Assembly (NCBI GenBank): GCA_025757745.1
Contig: CP107217.1
Coordinates: 2,232,001-2,296,000 of the forward strand
Source: Coriobacteriaceae bacterium
GTDB taxonomy: Bacteria; Actinomycetota; Coriobacteriia; Coriobacteriales; Coriobacteriaceae
Direction of reading: 5' to 3'
Length of the DNA: 64,000 nt
Numbering within the stretch: the first letter of the stretch is position 1; every line of letters starts with the position of its first letter. The notes beneath the pieces are model-generated. The model had not been told where the DNA came from, made no database searches, and saw nothing but the letters and a program-made list of their open reading frames with translations. The position numbers were made by a program, and so were the translations under genes. Of this stretch, positions 17,504 through 25,899 are shown in pieces.

Positions 17504-17534
17504 ATGCGACAAAGGGACCGTCCCTTTGTCGCAT
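17504..17534. repeat. GACAAAGGGAC hairpin, intra-operon copy
   Basis: ATGCGACAAAGGGA-CCG-TCCCTTTGTCGCAT is a perfect 14-bp stem with a 3-base loop, between the transporter and the oxidoreductase gene. Related hairpins lie at 30739-30773 and, more diverged, 28272-28310; half-copies are at about 1000 and 55890. Confidence 0.85.
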
Positions 17535-17564
17535 TCCACCAGCCACCAGTATTAAGGAGTCGAA

Positions 17565-18605
17565 ATGTCTGAGCTCAACCCCGTCCGCATTGCCGTCATC
17601 GGCGCCGGCGCCATGGGCCGCAACCACATCCGCTTTGTCACCGAGGAGCCCGAGGCCGAGCTCGTCGCCATCGCCGACGCCTTTGAGGGCGCCCGCGCCA
17701 CGGCCGAGGCCGCCGGCGTGCCGTTTTACACCGATCCCGCCCAGATGATGGACGAGGTCAAGCCCGAGGCCGTCATTATCGCCACGCCCAACGACCTGCA
17801 TCTGGGCGTTGCCCGCGAGGCCGTGAAGCGCAACATCGTGCCGCTGGTCGAAAAGCCGATCTCCAACGACCTCGAGGATGCCCAGGCCTTCGCCGCCGAG
17901 GCCGAGACCGCCGGCGTGCCCGTGCTCGTGGGTCAGCACCGTCGCCACAACCCCTTCGTCAACAAGGCCAAGGAGATCATCGAGTCCGGCGAGCTGGGCA
18001 AGCTCACCGTGTCGAGCTTCCACTATATGATCTATAAGAATGACGAGTACTTCGATGTCGAGTGGCGCCGCAAGAAGGGTGCCGGCCCGATCCTGGTCAA
18101 CCTGGTGCACGACGTCGACCTGCTCCGCTACCTGCTGGGCGAGCCCGTTGCCGTCCAGGGCATGCAGTCCAGCGCCGCCCGCGGTTTTGAGACCGAGGAC
18201 TCCGCCGTGGTCAACGTCCGTTTTGCCGATGGCGCGCTCGCAAGCATGACCATCTCCGACGCCACCGCCAGCCCCTGGAACTGGGAGGCAACCGCTCGCG
18301 AGGATCCGCAGTATCGCCCCTTCGACGCCGATGCCTACTTTATTGGCGGTACCAAGGGCGCCCTTTCGCTACCCCGCCTGCACCAGTTCTCCTACGACGG
18401 TGCCTCCAACTGGCACAAGCCGCTGCAGATGGAGATCCCGGCTGTGGACCCGGCGCTGCCGCACAAGATGCAGCTCAAGCACTTTGTGAAGGTCGTCCGC
18501 CGCGAGGTCGAGCCCGTCGTGACCCCCGCCGACAACGTCAAGACGCTCACGCTTCTCAACGCCATCAAGGAGGCCGCCGAGACCGGCCAGCTCGTCGAGC
18601 TGTAA
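17565..18605 (+). CDS. Gfo/Idh/MocA-family oxidoreductase
   Basis: 346 residues. N-terminal Rossmann fold VIGAGAMGRNHIRF, then IIATPNDLHLGVA and the family signature VEKPIS (catalytic Lys). The C-terminal half is the substrate domain with FHYMIYKNDEYFDVEWRR and the conserved HDVDLLRYLLG. Members oxidise or reduce sugars, inositols or sugar acids with NAD(P). AAGGAG precedes the ATG. Third gene of the operon; a strong terminator follows. Confidence 0.9.
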   Translation: MSELNPVRIAVIGAGAMGRNHIRFVTEEPEAELVAIADAFEGARATAEAAGVPFYTDPAQMMDEVKPEAVIIATPNDLHLGVAREAVKRNIVPLVEKPISNDLEDAQAFAAEAETAGVPVLVGQHRRHNPFVNKAKEIIESGELGKLTVSSFHYMIYKNDEYFDVEWRRKKGAGPILVNLVHDVDLLRYLLGEPVAVQGMQSSAARGFETEDSAVVNVRFADGALASMTISDATASPWNWEATAREDPQYRPFDADAYFIGGTKGALSLPRLHQFSYDGASNWHKPLQMEIPAVDPALPHKMQLKHFVKVVRREVEPVVTPADNVKTLTLLNAIKEAAETGQLVEL

Positions 18606-18678
18606 TGCCTTAGGGCAGACCGCGGCAGAAGCCCCATGCCGAGCCCCTCGGTCCGCCACCAATAAGCCCCTCTTCTTT

Positions 18679-18713
18679 GCCCCGCGAGCAGCCTCCTGCC
18701 CGCGGGGCATTTT
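18679..18713 (+). terminator. Terminator of the SDR-MFS-Gfo operon
   Basis: TGCCCCGCG pairs with CGCGGGGCA, with an inner GCAG/CCTGC part, followed by TTTT. Confidence 0.8.
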
Positions 18714-18773
18714 GCTACCTTGCCGACGATTTTTCTGGGGCGGGGCTATTTTGTACCTCGGCTTGATTCGTTT

Positions 18774-18933
18774 GCCACGAAATGCGCCTATCTACTACGT
18801 TTAACCGATTACCCTCAACCATACCGAATTTCGCGAAATAAAAACCGCAGGTAGACGGCTTGCCGATTTTCGGAAAACCCAGGCATGGTCGACCTATACG
18901 GTTCAAACGTAGTAGATGGGCCGTTTTCATGGC
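18774..18933. repeat. 160-bp palindromic element, copy 2
   Basis: The arms 18774-18802 and 18905-18933 pair imperfectly outside and perfectly at ATCTACTACGTTT/AAACGTAGTAGAT. The interior (TTAACCGATTACCCTCAACC, then AAAACCGCAGGTAGAC, then GATTTTCGGAAAA) aligns with the interior of 3993-4148, while the arms are largely different. A short fragment of the same core, AAAACCGCAGGGTAGACG, is at 60703-60720. Confidence 0.78.
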
Positions 18934-19015
18934 GCAGCCCCAAAACAGTCTTTTAGGACGGGTGGTATCCTTGGTAGCTCTGTGCTGCAAACGCACCTCA
19001 AACGCAAGGAGTCCC

Positions 19016-21163
19016 ATGGATCTTATCGCCCAGCTCGCCCGCGAGCTCAACCTTAAGTCCGCCAACATCGAAGCGGCCGTCAAGCTCATCGACGAGGGCA
19101 ACACCATCCCCTTTATCTCGCGCTACCGCAAGGAGGCCACGGGCGGCATGGACGACGTCGCCCTGCGCGCCCTCGACGAGCGCCTGTCATACCTGCGCAA
19201 TCTTGAGCAGCGCAAAGAGGACGTTATCCTGCTCATCGACGCCCAGGGTAAGCTCACGCCCGAACTCGAGCAGCAGATCCGCGAGGCCACGCAGCTCCAG
19301 CGTGTCGAGGACCTCTACAAGCCCTACCGCAAAAAGCGCATGACCCGCGCACAGAAGGCCCGCGAAGCCGGCCTGGAGCCGCTCGCCAACATGATCATCA
19401 TGCAGGCCTCGGCCAAGGGCAGCGCGCTCGACGCCGCCGCAACATACGTCAACGAGGAGGCCGGCTTCGACACGCCCGAGAAGGCGCTTGCCGGCGCCGC
19501 CGACATCGTGGCCGAGACGGTGGCCGAGGATCCCGAGAACGTCGCCGACCTGCGCGCCTTTACGCAAAACACCGCCGATATCGTCGTCGAGGCCACCGAC
19601 CCCACGGAGAAGACTCCCTACGAGCCCTACTACAACTTTGACGAGCCGCTGCGCCGTATTCCCAACCACCGCGTGCTGGCTATCGACCGCGGTGAGCGCG
19701 AGGGCAAGCTCCGCGTGCGCGTGAACGTCGACGGCGCCGCCGCCACGGCACGCCTCGGCAGCCGTTGGTCCCGACGCCAGGGCGTCTTCGCACCCGTCTT
19801 CGATGCCGCCATCGCCGACGGCTACAAGCGCCTCATGGCCCCCTCGCTGGAGCGCGAGGCCCGCGCCAAACTCACCGTTCGCGCCCAAACCGAGGCCATC
19901 AACGTCTTTGCCAAGAATCTCGAGGGCCTGCTCTCGGCACGCCCCGTGCGCGGCGCCCGTGTGCTCGCGCTCGACCCGGGCTACCGCACCGGCTGCAAGG
20001 TCGCCGTCATGGACGAGACCGGCAAGCTGCTCGACCACGGCGTGGTCTACCCCACCAAGCCGCGCCACGACGTCGCCGGCACCAAGCGCGAGCTCGCTCG
20101 CCTCGTCAAGAAGGACGGCGTCAACACCATCGTCATCGGCAATGGCACCGCTAGCCGCGAGACCGAGGAAGTCGTCTCGGAGTTCATCGCCGAGCAGGCT
20201 CCTGGGCTGCGATACACCATCGTCAACGAGGCCGGCGCATCGGTGTACTCCGCCTCCGAGCTCGCAAGCCAGGAGTATCCCGACCTGGATGTCACCGTAC
20301 GTGGCGCCATGAGCCTGGGCCGCCGCCTGCAAGACCCGCTGGCAGAGCTCGTCAAGATTCCGCCCCAGTCCATCGGCGTTGGCCAGTACCAGCACGACCT
20401 TGACCAGGCCGAGCTTTCACGTACCCTGGGCCACGTGGTGGAGGACGTCGTCAACCGCGTGGGCGTCGACGTAAACACCGCGAGCGCAAGTCTACTGGGA
20501 TACGTATCGGGCATTACGCCGAGCGTAGCCAAAAACATCGTGGCCTACCGCGAGGAAAACGGTGCCTTTACCGATCGCCGCCAGCTCAAGAAGGTCCCCA
20601 AGCTGGGACCCAAGGCATATCTCAACGCCGCGGGCTTCCTGCGCATCAGCGGCGGTAAGAACCCGCTCGACGCGACAAGCGTCCACCCCGAGAGCTACGA
20701 GGTGGCCACGGCCGTCCTGGAGCGCGCCGGCGTTCAAGCCAGCGAGCTCAGCCGCGGCGGCGTGCCCGACATCGAGCACCGCCTGGGCAGCATCTCGGCG
20801 CTGGCAAGCGACCTGGACTGCGGCACCCTCACGCTCATCGACATCGTCAACGAGCTCAAGAAGCCCGGTCGCGACCCGCGCGACGACGCACCCGAGGTGG
20901 TCTTCAGCCGCTCGGCGCTTTCCATCGACGACCTAGAGCCCGGCATGGAGCTCAAAGGCACGGTGCGCAACGTCGTGGATTTTGGCGCCTTCGTCGACGT
21001 GGGCGTACACCAGGACGGCCTCGTGCACATCTCCAAGCTGGCCAACCGCTTTGTCAAGCACCCGAGCGACGTGGTGCGCGTCGGCGATACGGTCAAGGTT
21101 TGGGTCGAGAAGGTTGATCGCGACCGCAAAAAGATCTCCCTCACCATGGTGCAGGGGAAGTAA
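19016..21163 (+). CDS. tex: Tex-family RNA-binding transcription accessory protein
   Basis: 715 residues, near the normal Tex length. Order: N-terminal helical part beginning with the typical RELNLKSANIEAAVKLIDEG and FISRYRKEATGGMDD, a YqgF/RNase H-like domain (VLALDPGYRTGCKVAV, about residue 320), a helix-hairpin-helix part (VDVNTASASLLGYVSGI) and a C-terminal S1 domain (GTVRNVVDFGAFVDVGVHQ). Tex is a conserved cytosolic nucleic-acid-binding protein tied to transcription and stress survival. AAGGAG stands four bases before the ATG at 19016; an earlier in-frame ATG at 18860 lies inside the repeat element and is unlikely. Confidence 0.95.
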   Translation: MDLIAQLARELNLKSANIEAAVKLIDEGNTIPFISRYRKEATGGMDDVALRALDERLSYLRNLEQRKEDVILLIDAQGKLTPELEQQIREATQLQRVEDLYKPYRKKRMTRAQKAREAGLEPLANMIIMQASAKGSALDAAATYVNEEAGFDTPEKALAGAADIVAETVAEDPENVADLRAFTQNTADIVVEATDPTEKTPYEPYYNFDEPLRRIPNHRVLAIDRGEREGKLRVRVNVDGAAATARLGSRWSRRQGVFAPVFDAAIADGYKRLMAPSLEREARAKLTVRAQTEAINVFAKNLEGLLSARPVRGARVLALDPGYRTGCKVAVMDETGKLLDHGVVYPTKPRHDVAGTKRELARLVKKDGVNTIVIGNGTASRETEEVVSEFIAEQAPGLRYTIVNEAGASVYSASELASQEYPDLDVTVRGAMSLGRRLQDPLAELVKIPPQSIGVGQYQHDLDQAELSRTLGHVVEDVVNRVGVDVNTASASLLGYVSGITPSVAKNIVAYREENGAFTDRRQLKKVPKLGPKAYLNAAGFLRISGGKNPLDATSVHPESYEVATAVLERAGVQASELSRGGVPDIEHRLGSISALASDLDCGTLTLIDIVNELKKPGRDPRDDAPEVVFSRSALSIDDLEPGMELKGTVRNVVDFGAFVDVGVHQDGLVHISKLANRFVKHPSDVVRVGDTVKVWVEKVDRDRKKISLTMVQGK

Positions 21164-21244
21164 CAGCAAAGGACGAACCACCGCTGCCCATCGTCGAACT
21201 TGCAAGTTTTCTCACCCAATGGGAAAACTTGCAGATACCACAAC

Positions 21245-21276
21245 AAAAAGGTGCCGCCCATCAAAGAGGCGGCACC
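21245..21276 (-). terminator. Terminator for the transaldolase gene (leftward)
   Basis: On the minus strand GGTGCCGCC and GGCGGCACC form a 9-bp stem followed by TTTTT. A second stem, TGCAAGTTTTC/GAAAACTTGCA at 21201-21233, lies next to the Tex stop and may act for rightward transcripts. Confidence 0.75.
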
Positions 21277-21324
21277 AACAAAGTCTCATTCAGCTCAGAA
21301 CCTACTGGCAAGCTCGTGCCGGCA

Positions 21325-21396
21325 GCCCCGGCCTTCCCTTTCCCTAGCGCGACCCTCGCAAAGCGCGTGAGCGATAGGGAAAGGGAAGGCCGGGGC
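21325..21396. repeat. Long hairpin element E6 (perfect 22-bp arms)
   Basis: Arms 21325-21346 and 21375-21396 are perfect reverse complements (core GGCCTTCCCTTTCCCTA). The 28-base loop GCGCGACCCTCGCAAAG... weakly resembles the E-family loops. It lies between convergent tex and transaldolase genes. Confidence 0.8.
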
Positions 21397-21426
21397 GAAC
21401 AGCCCACGGCGCAGCCAGTGTTCGCC

Positions 21427-22131
21427 CTACGGCAGAATATGGAAGCCCAAAGCGGCGATATCCTTGGCAAAACCGCGCACGGTATCGAGCGAGACCTCGT
21501 ACGGGTCACGGCCGATGTTCTTACGCTTGGCCAGGATGCTGTTGGGCACCGTGATGATCTGGCAACCGCATCCTTCCGCCTGGTAAATGTTGATGAGCTC
21601 GCGCGTGGACGCCCACAAGACCTCACAGCTGGGCTTTGCGGCGGCCTTCTTGACCGACTCCGTCATAAACGGAATGGGATCGACGCCGGTATCGGCGATG
21701 CGGCCGGCAAAGAGCGAGATGATGGACGGCGTCTCGGCGTCAACGGCCTCGACCATCTCATCGACCTGCTTAGGCGTAAAGATGGTGGTGACGTTAACCT
21801 TGATGCCGTCGGCCGAAAGCTTGCGGACCAGCTCGGCGGTGGACTCGCCCTTGGTGGTCACGCACGGAATCTTGACGTAGACGTTCTCGGCCCAGGTGGC
21901 GATCTCGCGAGCCTCGACCTCCATGGTCTCGACGTCGTCGGCAAAGACCTCAAACGACACAGACACATCGGTGATGTGGGCCAGGACCTCCTTGGCAAAC
22001 GCGCGATAGTCCGTCACGCCACCCTTCTTCATAAGGGACGGGTTGGTCGTGAAACCCTGAACGTTGCCGTTCTCGTACATGTCGAGCATGCCCTCGAGGT
22101 TTGCACCGTCAGCGAACACCTTGATTGCCAT
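21427..22131 (-). CDS. tal: Transaldolase / fructose-6-phosphate aldolase family
   Basis: 234 residues, the short transaldolase class near FSA in size. MAIKVFADGANLEGM is the family start, with FTTNPSLMKK, the Schiff-base lysine in VYVKIP (Lys87) and VTTIFTPKQ. It moves three-carbon units in the pentose phosphate pathway or cleaves fructose 6-phosphate; transaldolase and aldolase members cannot be told apart by eye. AAAGGA precedes the ATG at 22131. Stands alone, with its own terminator. Confidence 0.88.
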   Translation of the reverse strand: MAIKVFADGANLEGMLDMYENGNVQGFTTNPSLMKKGGVTDYRAFAKEVLAHITDVSVSFEVFADDVETMEVEAREIATWAENVYVKIPCVTTKGESTAELVRKLSADGIKVNVTTIFTPKQVDEMVEAVDAETPSIISLFAGRIADTGVDPIPFMTESVKKAAAKPSCEVLWASTRELINIYQAEGCGCQIITVPNSILAKRKNIGRDPYEVSLDTVRGFAKDIAALGFHILP

Positions 22132-22342
22132 CTGCCTGATTCCTTTCGCTTGCACATGGGCGTTGCACTGCTAAACACTTTACCTACGTTTATCAAGGCG
22201 TGAGCTGCGAGTTTTTATCTTCTCGGCGAACGGTATAAACGCTTTAGCGTTTTTGAGCACACCCTCCAGCGGCAAAACGATTTTGCAGGGCGGGCCGATT
22301 TGAGCCGCCCGCCGCGGGTGAACGGTAATTGGGCGGTTCCCG

Positions 22343-23170
22343 CTAGATCAACCCAAAATGCTGCATCGCTGTGACGGTGCCGTCGTTCGCGACGTCGTCG
22401 GTCACGTAGTCGGCGAGCGCCTTGACCTCGGGCATGGCGTTGCCCATGGCCACGGCCGTCTCGACGGCAGCGAGCATGCCCAGGTCGTTACCCGAATCGC
22501 CAAAGCCAAAGGTGCGCGCATTTCCTTCGCGACCCAGATACTCCAGTGCCCGCGCCACACCCACGCCCTTGTCGATACCCTTGGGGCTCAGCTCGCGGTT
22601 CGAACCGCCGGTATTGCTCAGCTCAAAGCTACGATCGATAAAGCCGTCGTCGTTGGCTACGCGAGCCAAGCTGGGCGCTTTAAGGCACACCTTGCCCACG
22701 CGCAGACGACCGTCGATGCGCATTTCCTCGGCGCTGTGCACCGCAGCAGCGCCGATCAAAGACGACTGCTCAACGCCCGCGGGCTCCAGCGCAAAGGTCG
22801 CAGCGTTGGTCTCGAAAAAGGCCTCGAACCCTGCCGCGACAATGCGACGTGCAAGCTCCTCGACAATACCCTCGTCAAAGCAATCCTCGTGCACCACACG
22901 CCCCTCGACCTCGAGCGTGGCGCCCGCCATGGCCACGACACCCGCAGGGTCGAGCGCGCGCAGGCTGTCCGCAATCAGCCACAAGGGGCGACCCGTGCAG
23001 ATAAACGCCTTGTGCCCTGCGTCGCGCAGACGATGAAACGCCTCGACGACCGTCTGCGAAGGGCGAACCGCCGAAAAGTCCTTGTCGGTCATGTTGTCGG
23101 GGTCGAACGACGTCAGCGTGCCGTCCACGTCAAAAAACAATACAGCGGAATCGGAGCACGCATCAATCAT
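22343..23170 (-). CDS. HAD-family hydrolase, Cof type (HAD-IIB)
   Basis: 275 residues. Motif I FFDVDGTLTSF, motif II ICTGR, motif III Lys in SPKGIDKG and motif IV FGDSGNDLGML mark a Cof/YbjI-type phosphatase with a C2B cap between. Such enzymes hydrolyse sugar phosphates, FMN or cofactor phosphates; the substrate here cannot be predicted. AAAGGA before the ATG at 23170. The gene is divergent from the rRNA methyltransferase with about 75 bases between. Confidence 0.9.
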   Translation of the reverse strand: MIDACSDSAVLFFDVDGTLTSFDPDNMTDKDFSAVRPSQTVVEAFHRLRDAGHKAFICTGRPLWLIADSLRALDPAGVVAMAGATLEVEGRVVHEDCFDEGIVEELARRIVAAGFEAFFETNAATFALEPAGVEQSSLIGAAAVHSAEEMRIDGRLRVGKVCLKAPSLARVANDDGFIDRSFELSNTGGSNRELSPKGIDKGVGVARALEYLGREGNARTFGFGDSGNDLGMLAAVETAVAMGNAMPEVKALADYVTDDVANDGTVTAMQHFGLI

Positions 23171-23245
23171 ATGGGTTCCTTTCGAGGGCGATGGCAAACG
23201 AAGCATCCATCATATAATGGAGCGACGCAACCAGAGAGGTCACCC

Positions 23246-25846
23246 ATGGAATTTTATGCAAGCTGCCCCGAGGGCTTTGAATCCGCACTCGCCGACGAGC
23301 TCAAGTGGCTCGGGCTTTCGCATGTCCGCCGCCTGAAGGGCCGCGCTACGTTTGAGGGCGAGCTCGAAGAAGGCTACCGCGCCTGTCTGTGGTCGCGCCT
23401 GGCCAGCCGCGTGTTTGTGGTGCTTGGACGCTTTGAGGCGCAGGATGCCGACGAGCTGTACGATAGCGTTTACGACATCGCCTGGGAGAGCATCGTCCGC
23501 CCCGGCGCCACCATCGCCATTACCGCCCGCGGCGTGACCGAGCAGCTGCGCAACACGCGCTTCTCGGCCCTGCGCGCCAAGGACGCGCTGTGCGACCGTC
23601 TGGCCGAGACCACGGGCCGTCGCGCCGATGTCGACGCCGCCGATCCCGACGTTCACCTGCTGCTTTCGCTGCGTCAGCGCCGCGCGAGCATCAGCCTGGA
23701 CCTTTCGGGTGACCCGCTGTTCAAGCGCCTGCCGCCCGCCGCGACCCGCGCCGGCGAGGGCGCGCACGTGCTGCGCCCCGACTACGCCGCCCTGGTGTTG
23801 GCGCAGGTCGGCTGGACCGCACTGTGCGAGCGCGAGCTGACGGCCGACGATTACGAGAACGAAGCCCTGCCCACGCTGGTCGACGCCTCGTGCGCCGGCG
23901 GCGGCCTGCTGCTAGAGGCCGTGAATATCCTAACCGACCGCGCTCCGGGCGCCGCCCGCGAGCACTGGGGCTTTGAGGGCTGGCAGCTGCACGACGCCGC
24001 CCTGTGGGAGCAGCTGCGTGCCGAGGCGCGCGAGCGCGAGGCGGCAGCGCGCGAGCGCCAGGTGCGCATCGTGGCCGTGGACATCGACCCCGCCGCCCGC
24101 AAGACCGCTGAGCGCATGGTCAAGTGTGCCGGCTACAAGCGTTTTGTCGACTTTTGCGCTGCCAAGCCCGCCACCGTGTTGGACCATGCAGGCGCTGTCG
24201 CCGGCGCCGCCGTGGTCGCAGACACCACCGAGACCCCGCTTTCGCTCATGCACGACGCCATGACGCTGGTCGGCGAGCTGCGCCGCGCGCCCGAGCTTAC
24301 CGCCGCGCCGGTCGCCGCGCTCACCCGCGATGGCCTTATGGCCCGCGCGCTCCATGCCGAGCCCGCGCGCTCCATAGCTGTCATGCCCAATAACGAAGAG
24401 GCAACTATTGAGGTTTGGCCCTCGCTCGACCACGCCGCCGCGGCATTTGAAGCTGCGACCGGCGCAGATGCCGAGGAGCAGACCGCAGACGCCGTGGACG
24501 AAGCCGCCAACGCCCCCATGCCCGAGCCTGCCGCCATGCTCGACCTGGGCGACGGCAAGCCGCTGCCCGTGCTCATCCCCGAGTCCGAGCAGTTCGCCAA
24601 CCGCCTGCGCAAGAACGCACGCCTGCGTCGCAAGTGGGCAAAGCGCGAGGGCGTGAGCTGCTACCGCGTCTACGATGCCGACCTGCCCGACTACTCTGCT
24701 GCCATCGACCTGTACGAGGGTTGTCCGCAGACGCCGGGCCGCTGGCTCGTCATCGCCGAATACGCCGCGCCCAAGACCATCGACCCCGCGCTGGCCCAGG
24801 CCCGCATGCTCGACATCTTGGCCATCGCGCCGCGCATCCTAGATGTTCCCGCCGAGCATGTGCACGCCAAGGCCCGCATGCGTTCGCGTGGCGGCTCGCA
24901 GTACGGCAAGCAGGGCGCCGGCAAGGGCGGATCGGGCGAACGCGCCAACATCGCGCGCCGTCGCCTGCCGCTCATCGAAGAGGGTGGCCTCACCTTTGCC
25001 GTCAACTTTGACGATTACCTGGACGTGGGCATCTTCTTGGACCACCGCGTCACCCGCAACCTGGTGCGCGAGCACGCCAAACAGGCGCGCCGCTTCCTCA
25101 ACCTGTTCGCCTACACCGGCACTGCCACCTGCTACGCGGCAGATGGCGGCGTCGAGGAAACCGTGACGGTCGACCTTTCCAACACCTACCTGGACTGGGC
25201 CGAGCGCAACATGCGCCAGAACGGCTTTGTGGGCCCGCAGCATCACTTTGTGCGCGACGACGTGCTCGCCTGGATTCGCGACCAGCGCCAGACGCGCAAC
25301 CGCTGGGACCTTATCTTTGTCGACCCGCCCACGTTTTCGAACTCGTCCAAGATGGGCCGCCGCACCTGGGATGTCCAGCGCGACCATGTTGAGCTTTTGG
25401 CCGGCGTATCTCGCCTGCTCGCACAGGGCGGACATGCCATCTTTAGCTGCAACCTGCGCGGCTTCCGTCCCGAGACGCGCAAGCTCGCACGCGCGGGCGT
25501 CGTGCTGGAGGACATTACGGCGCAGACCATCCCCGAGGATTTCGCACGCAACCAGAAGGTGCACCACTGCTATATCGTGCGCCGCCTGCCCATCGAGGAC
25601 GCCATGGCCGAGATCGGCTTTAGCGCCGAGGAAATTGCCGAGCGCGTTGAGGAGCTGCGCAGCCCCGAGGCCCGTAAGCCTCGTGCAACGGCGCCCGCGC
25701 ACGCGCAGGCCGGCAACGGCAAGTCCAACTTTGCCGGCAAACCCTCCCCCCGCCGGAAAGCCCAAAAAGAAGAAGTTCTACGCCAGCAAGCCCAAGGGCA
25801 GATAACAAAGTTGCGGTGGAATACGGACTGTTTTGCCTGGAATTAG
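23246..25846 (+). CDS. rlmL: Bifunctional 23S rRNA (guanine) methyltransferase RlmK/RlmL-like, 3' frameshift likely
   Basis: 866 residues as read. An N-terminal THUMP-type part (about 1-155) is followed by an RlmL-like methyltransferase (DASCAGGGLLLEA, VAVDIDPAA) and, after a spacer of roughly 100 residues rich in Ala and acidic residues, an RlmK-like methyltransferase (LFAYTGTATCYAADGG at about 621, FVDPPTFSNS at about 691). In E. coli the fused enzyme makes m2G2445 and m7G2069 in 23S rRNA. The final codons look shifted: removing one C from the C6 run at 25746-25751 gives a basic tail GKPKKKKFYASKPKGR and a stop at 25803-25805, ahead of the terminator; as read, the frame runs into the hairpin. 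GAGAGG precedes the ATG. Confidence 0.88.
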   Translation: MEFYASCPEGFESALADELKWLGLSHVRRLKGRATFEGELEEGYRACLWSRLASRVFVVLGRFEAQDADELYDSVYDIAWESIVRPGATIAITARGVTEQLRNTRFSALRAKDALCDRLAETTGRRADVDAADPDVHLLLSLRQRRASISLDLSGDPLFKRLPPAATRAGEGAHVLRPDYAALVLAQVGWTALCERELTADDYENEALPTLVDASCAGGGLLLEAVNILTDRAPGAAREHWGFEGWQLHDAALWEQLRAEAREREAAARERQVRIVAVDIDPAARKTAERMVKCAGYKRFVDFCAAKPATVLDHAGAVAGAAVVADTTETPLSLMHDAMTLVGELRRAPELTAAPVAALTRDGLMARALHAEPARSIAVMPNNEEATIEVWPSLDHAAAAFEAATGADAEEQTADAVDEAANAPMPEPAAMLDLGDGKPLPVLIPESEQFANRLRKNARLRRKWAKREGVSCYRVYDADLPDYSAAIDLYEGCPQTPGRWLVIAEYAAPKTIDPALAQARMLDILAIAPRILDVPAEHVHAKARMRSRGGSQYGKQGAGKGGSGERANIARRRLPLIEEGGLTFAVNFDDYLDVGIFLDHRVTRNLVREHAKQARRFLNLFAYTGTATCYAADGGVEETVTVDLSNTYLDWAERNMRQNGFVGPQHHFVRDDVLAWIRDQRQTRNRWDLIFVDPPTFSNSSKMGRRTWDVQRDHVELLAGVSRLLAQGGHAIFSCNLRGFRPETRKLARAGVVLEDITAQTIPEDFARNQKVHHCYIVRRLPIEDAMAEIGFSAEEIAERVEELRSPEARKPRATAPAHAQAGNGKSNFAGKPSPRRKAQKEEVLRQQAQGQITKLRWNTDCFAWN

Positions 25847-25875
25847 GCAAATTTAGACCGTATTCCACCGCAACT
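25809..25875. terminator. Nested hairpin between convergent genes
   Basis: A perfect stem of 18 bp (AGTTGCGGTGGAATACGG with its complement) encloses a second hairpin TTTGCCT-GGAATT-AGGCAAA. It sits between convergent rlmL and the response regulator, so it may end transcripts from both sides, though no long T-run is present. The arms again are perfect. Confidence 0.65.
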
Positions 25876-25899
25876 CATATTGGGATGGTGATTGGCGAT

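Noticed and set aside
15126..18110. 994-codon open frame on the minus strand
   Set aside because: It runs antisense to the SDR, MFS and Gfo genes, whose motifs are clear; its translation is Gly/Asp/His-rich without domains, as expected from antisense reading of high-GC codons.
22237..22252. AAACGC-TTTA-GCGTTT hairpin as a terminator for the HAD gene
   Set aside because: It lies about 90 bases past the stop, the T-run is on the plus strand where no gene reads in, and the stem is short.
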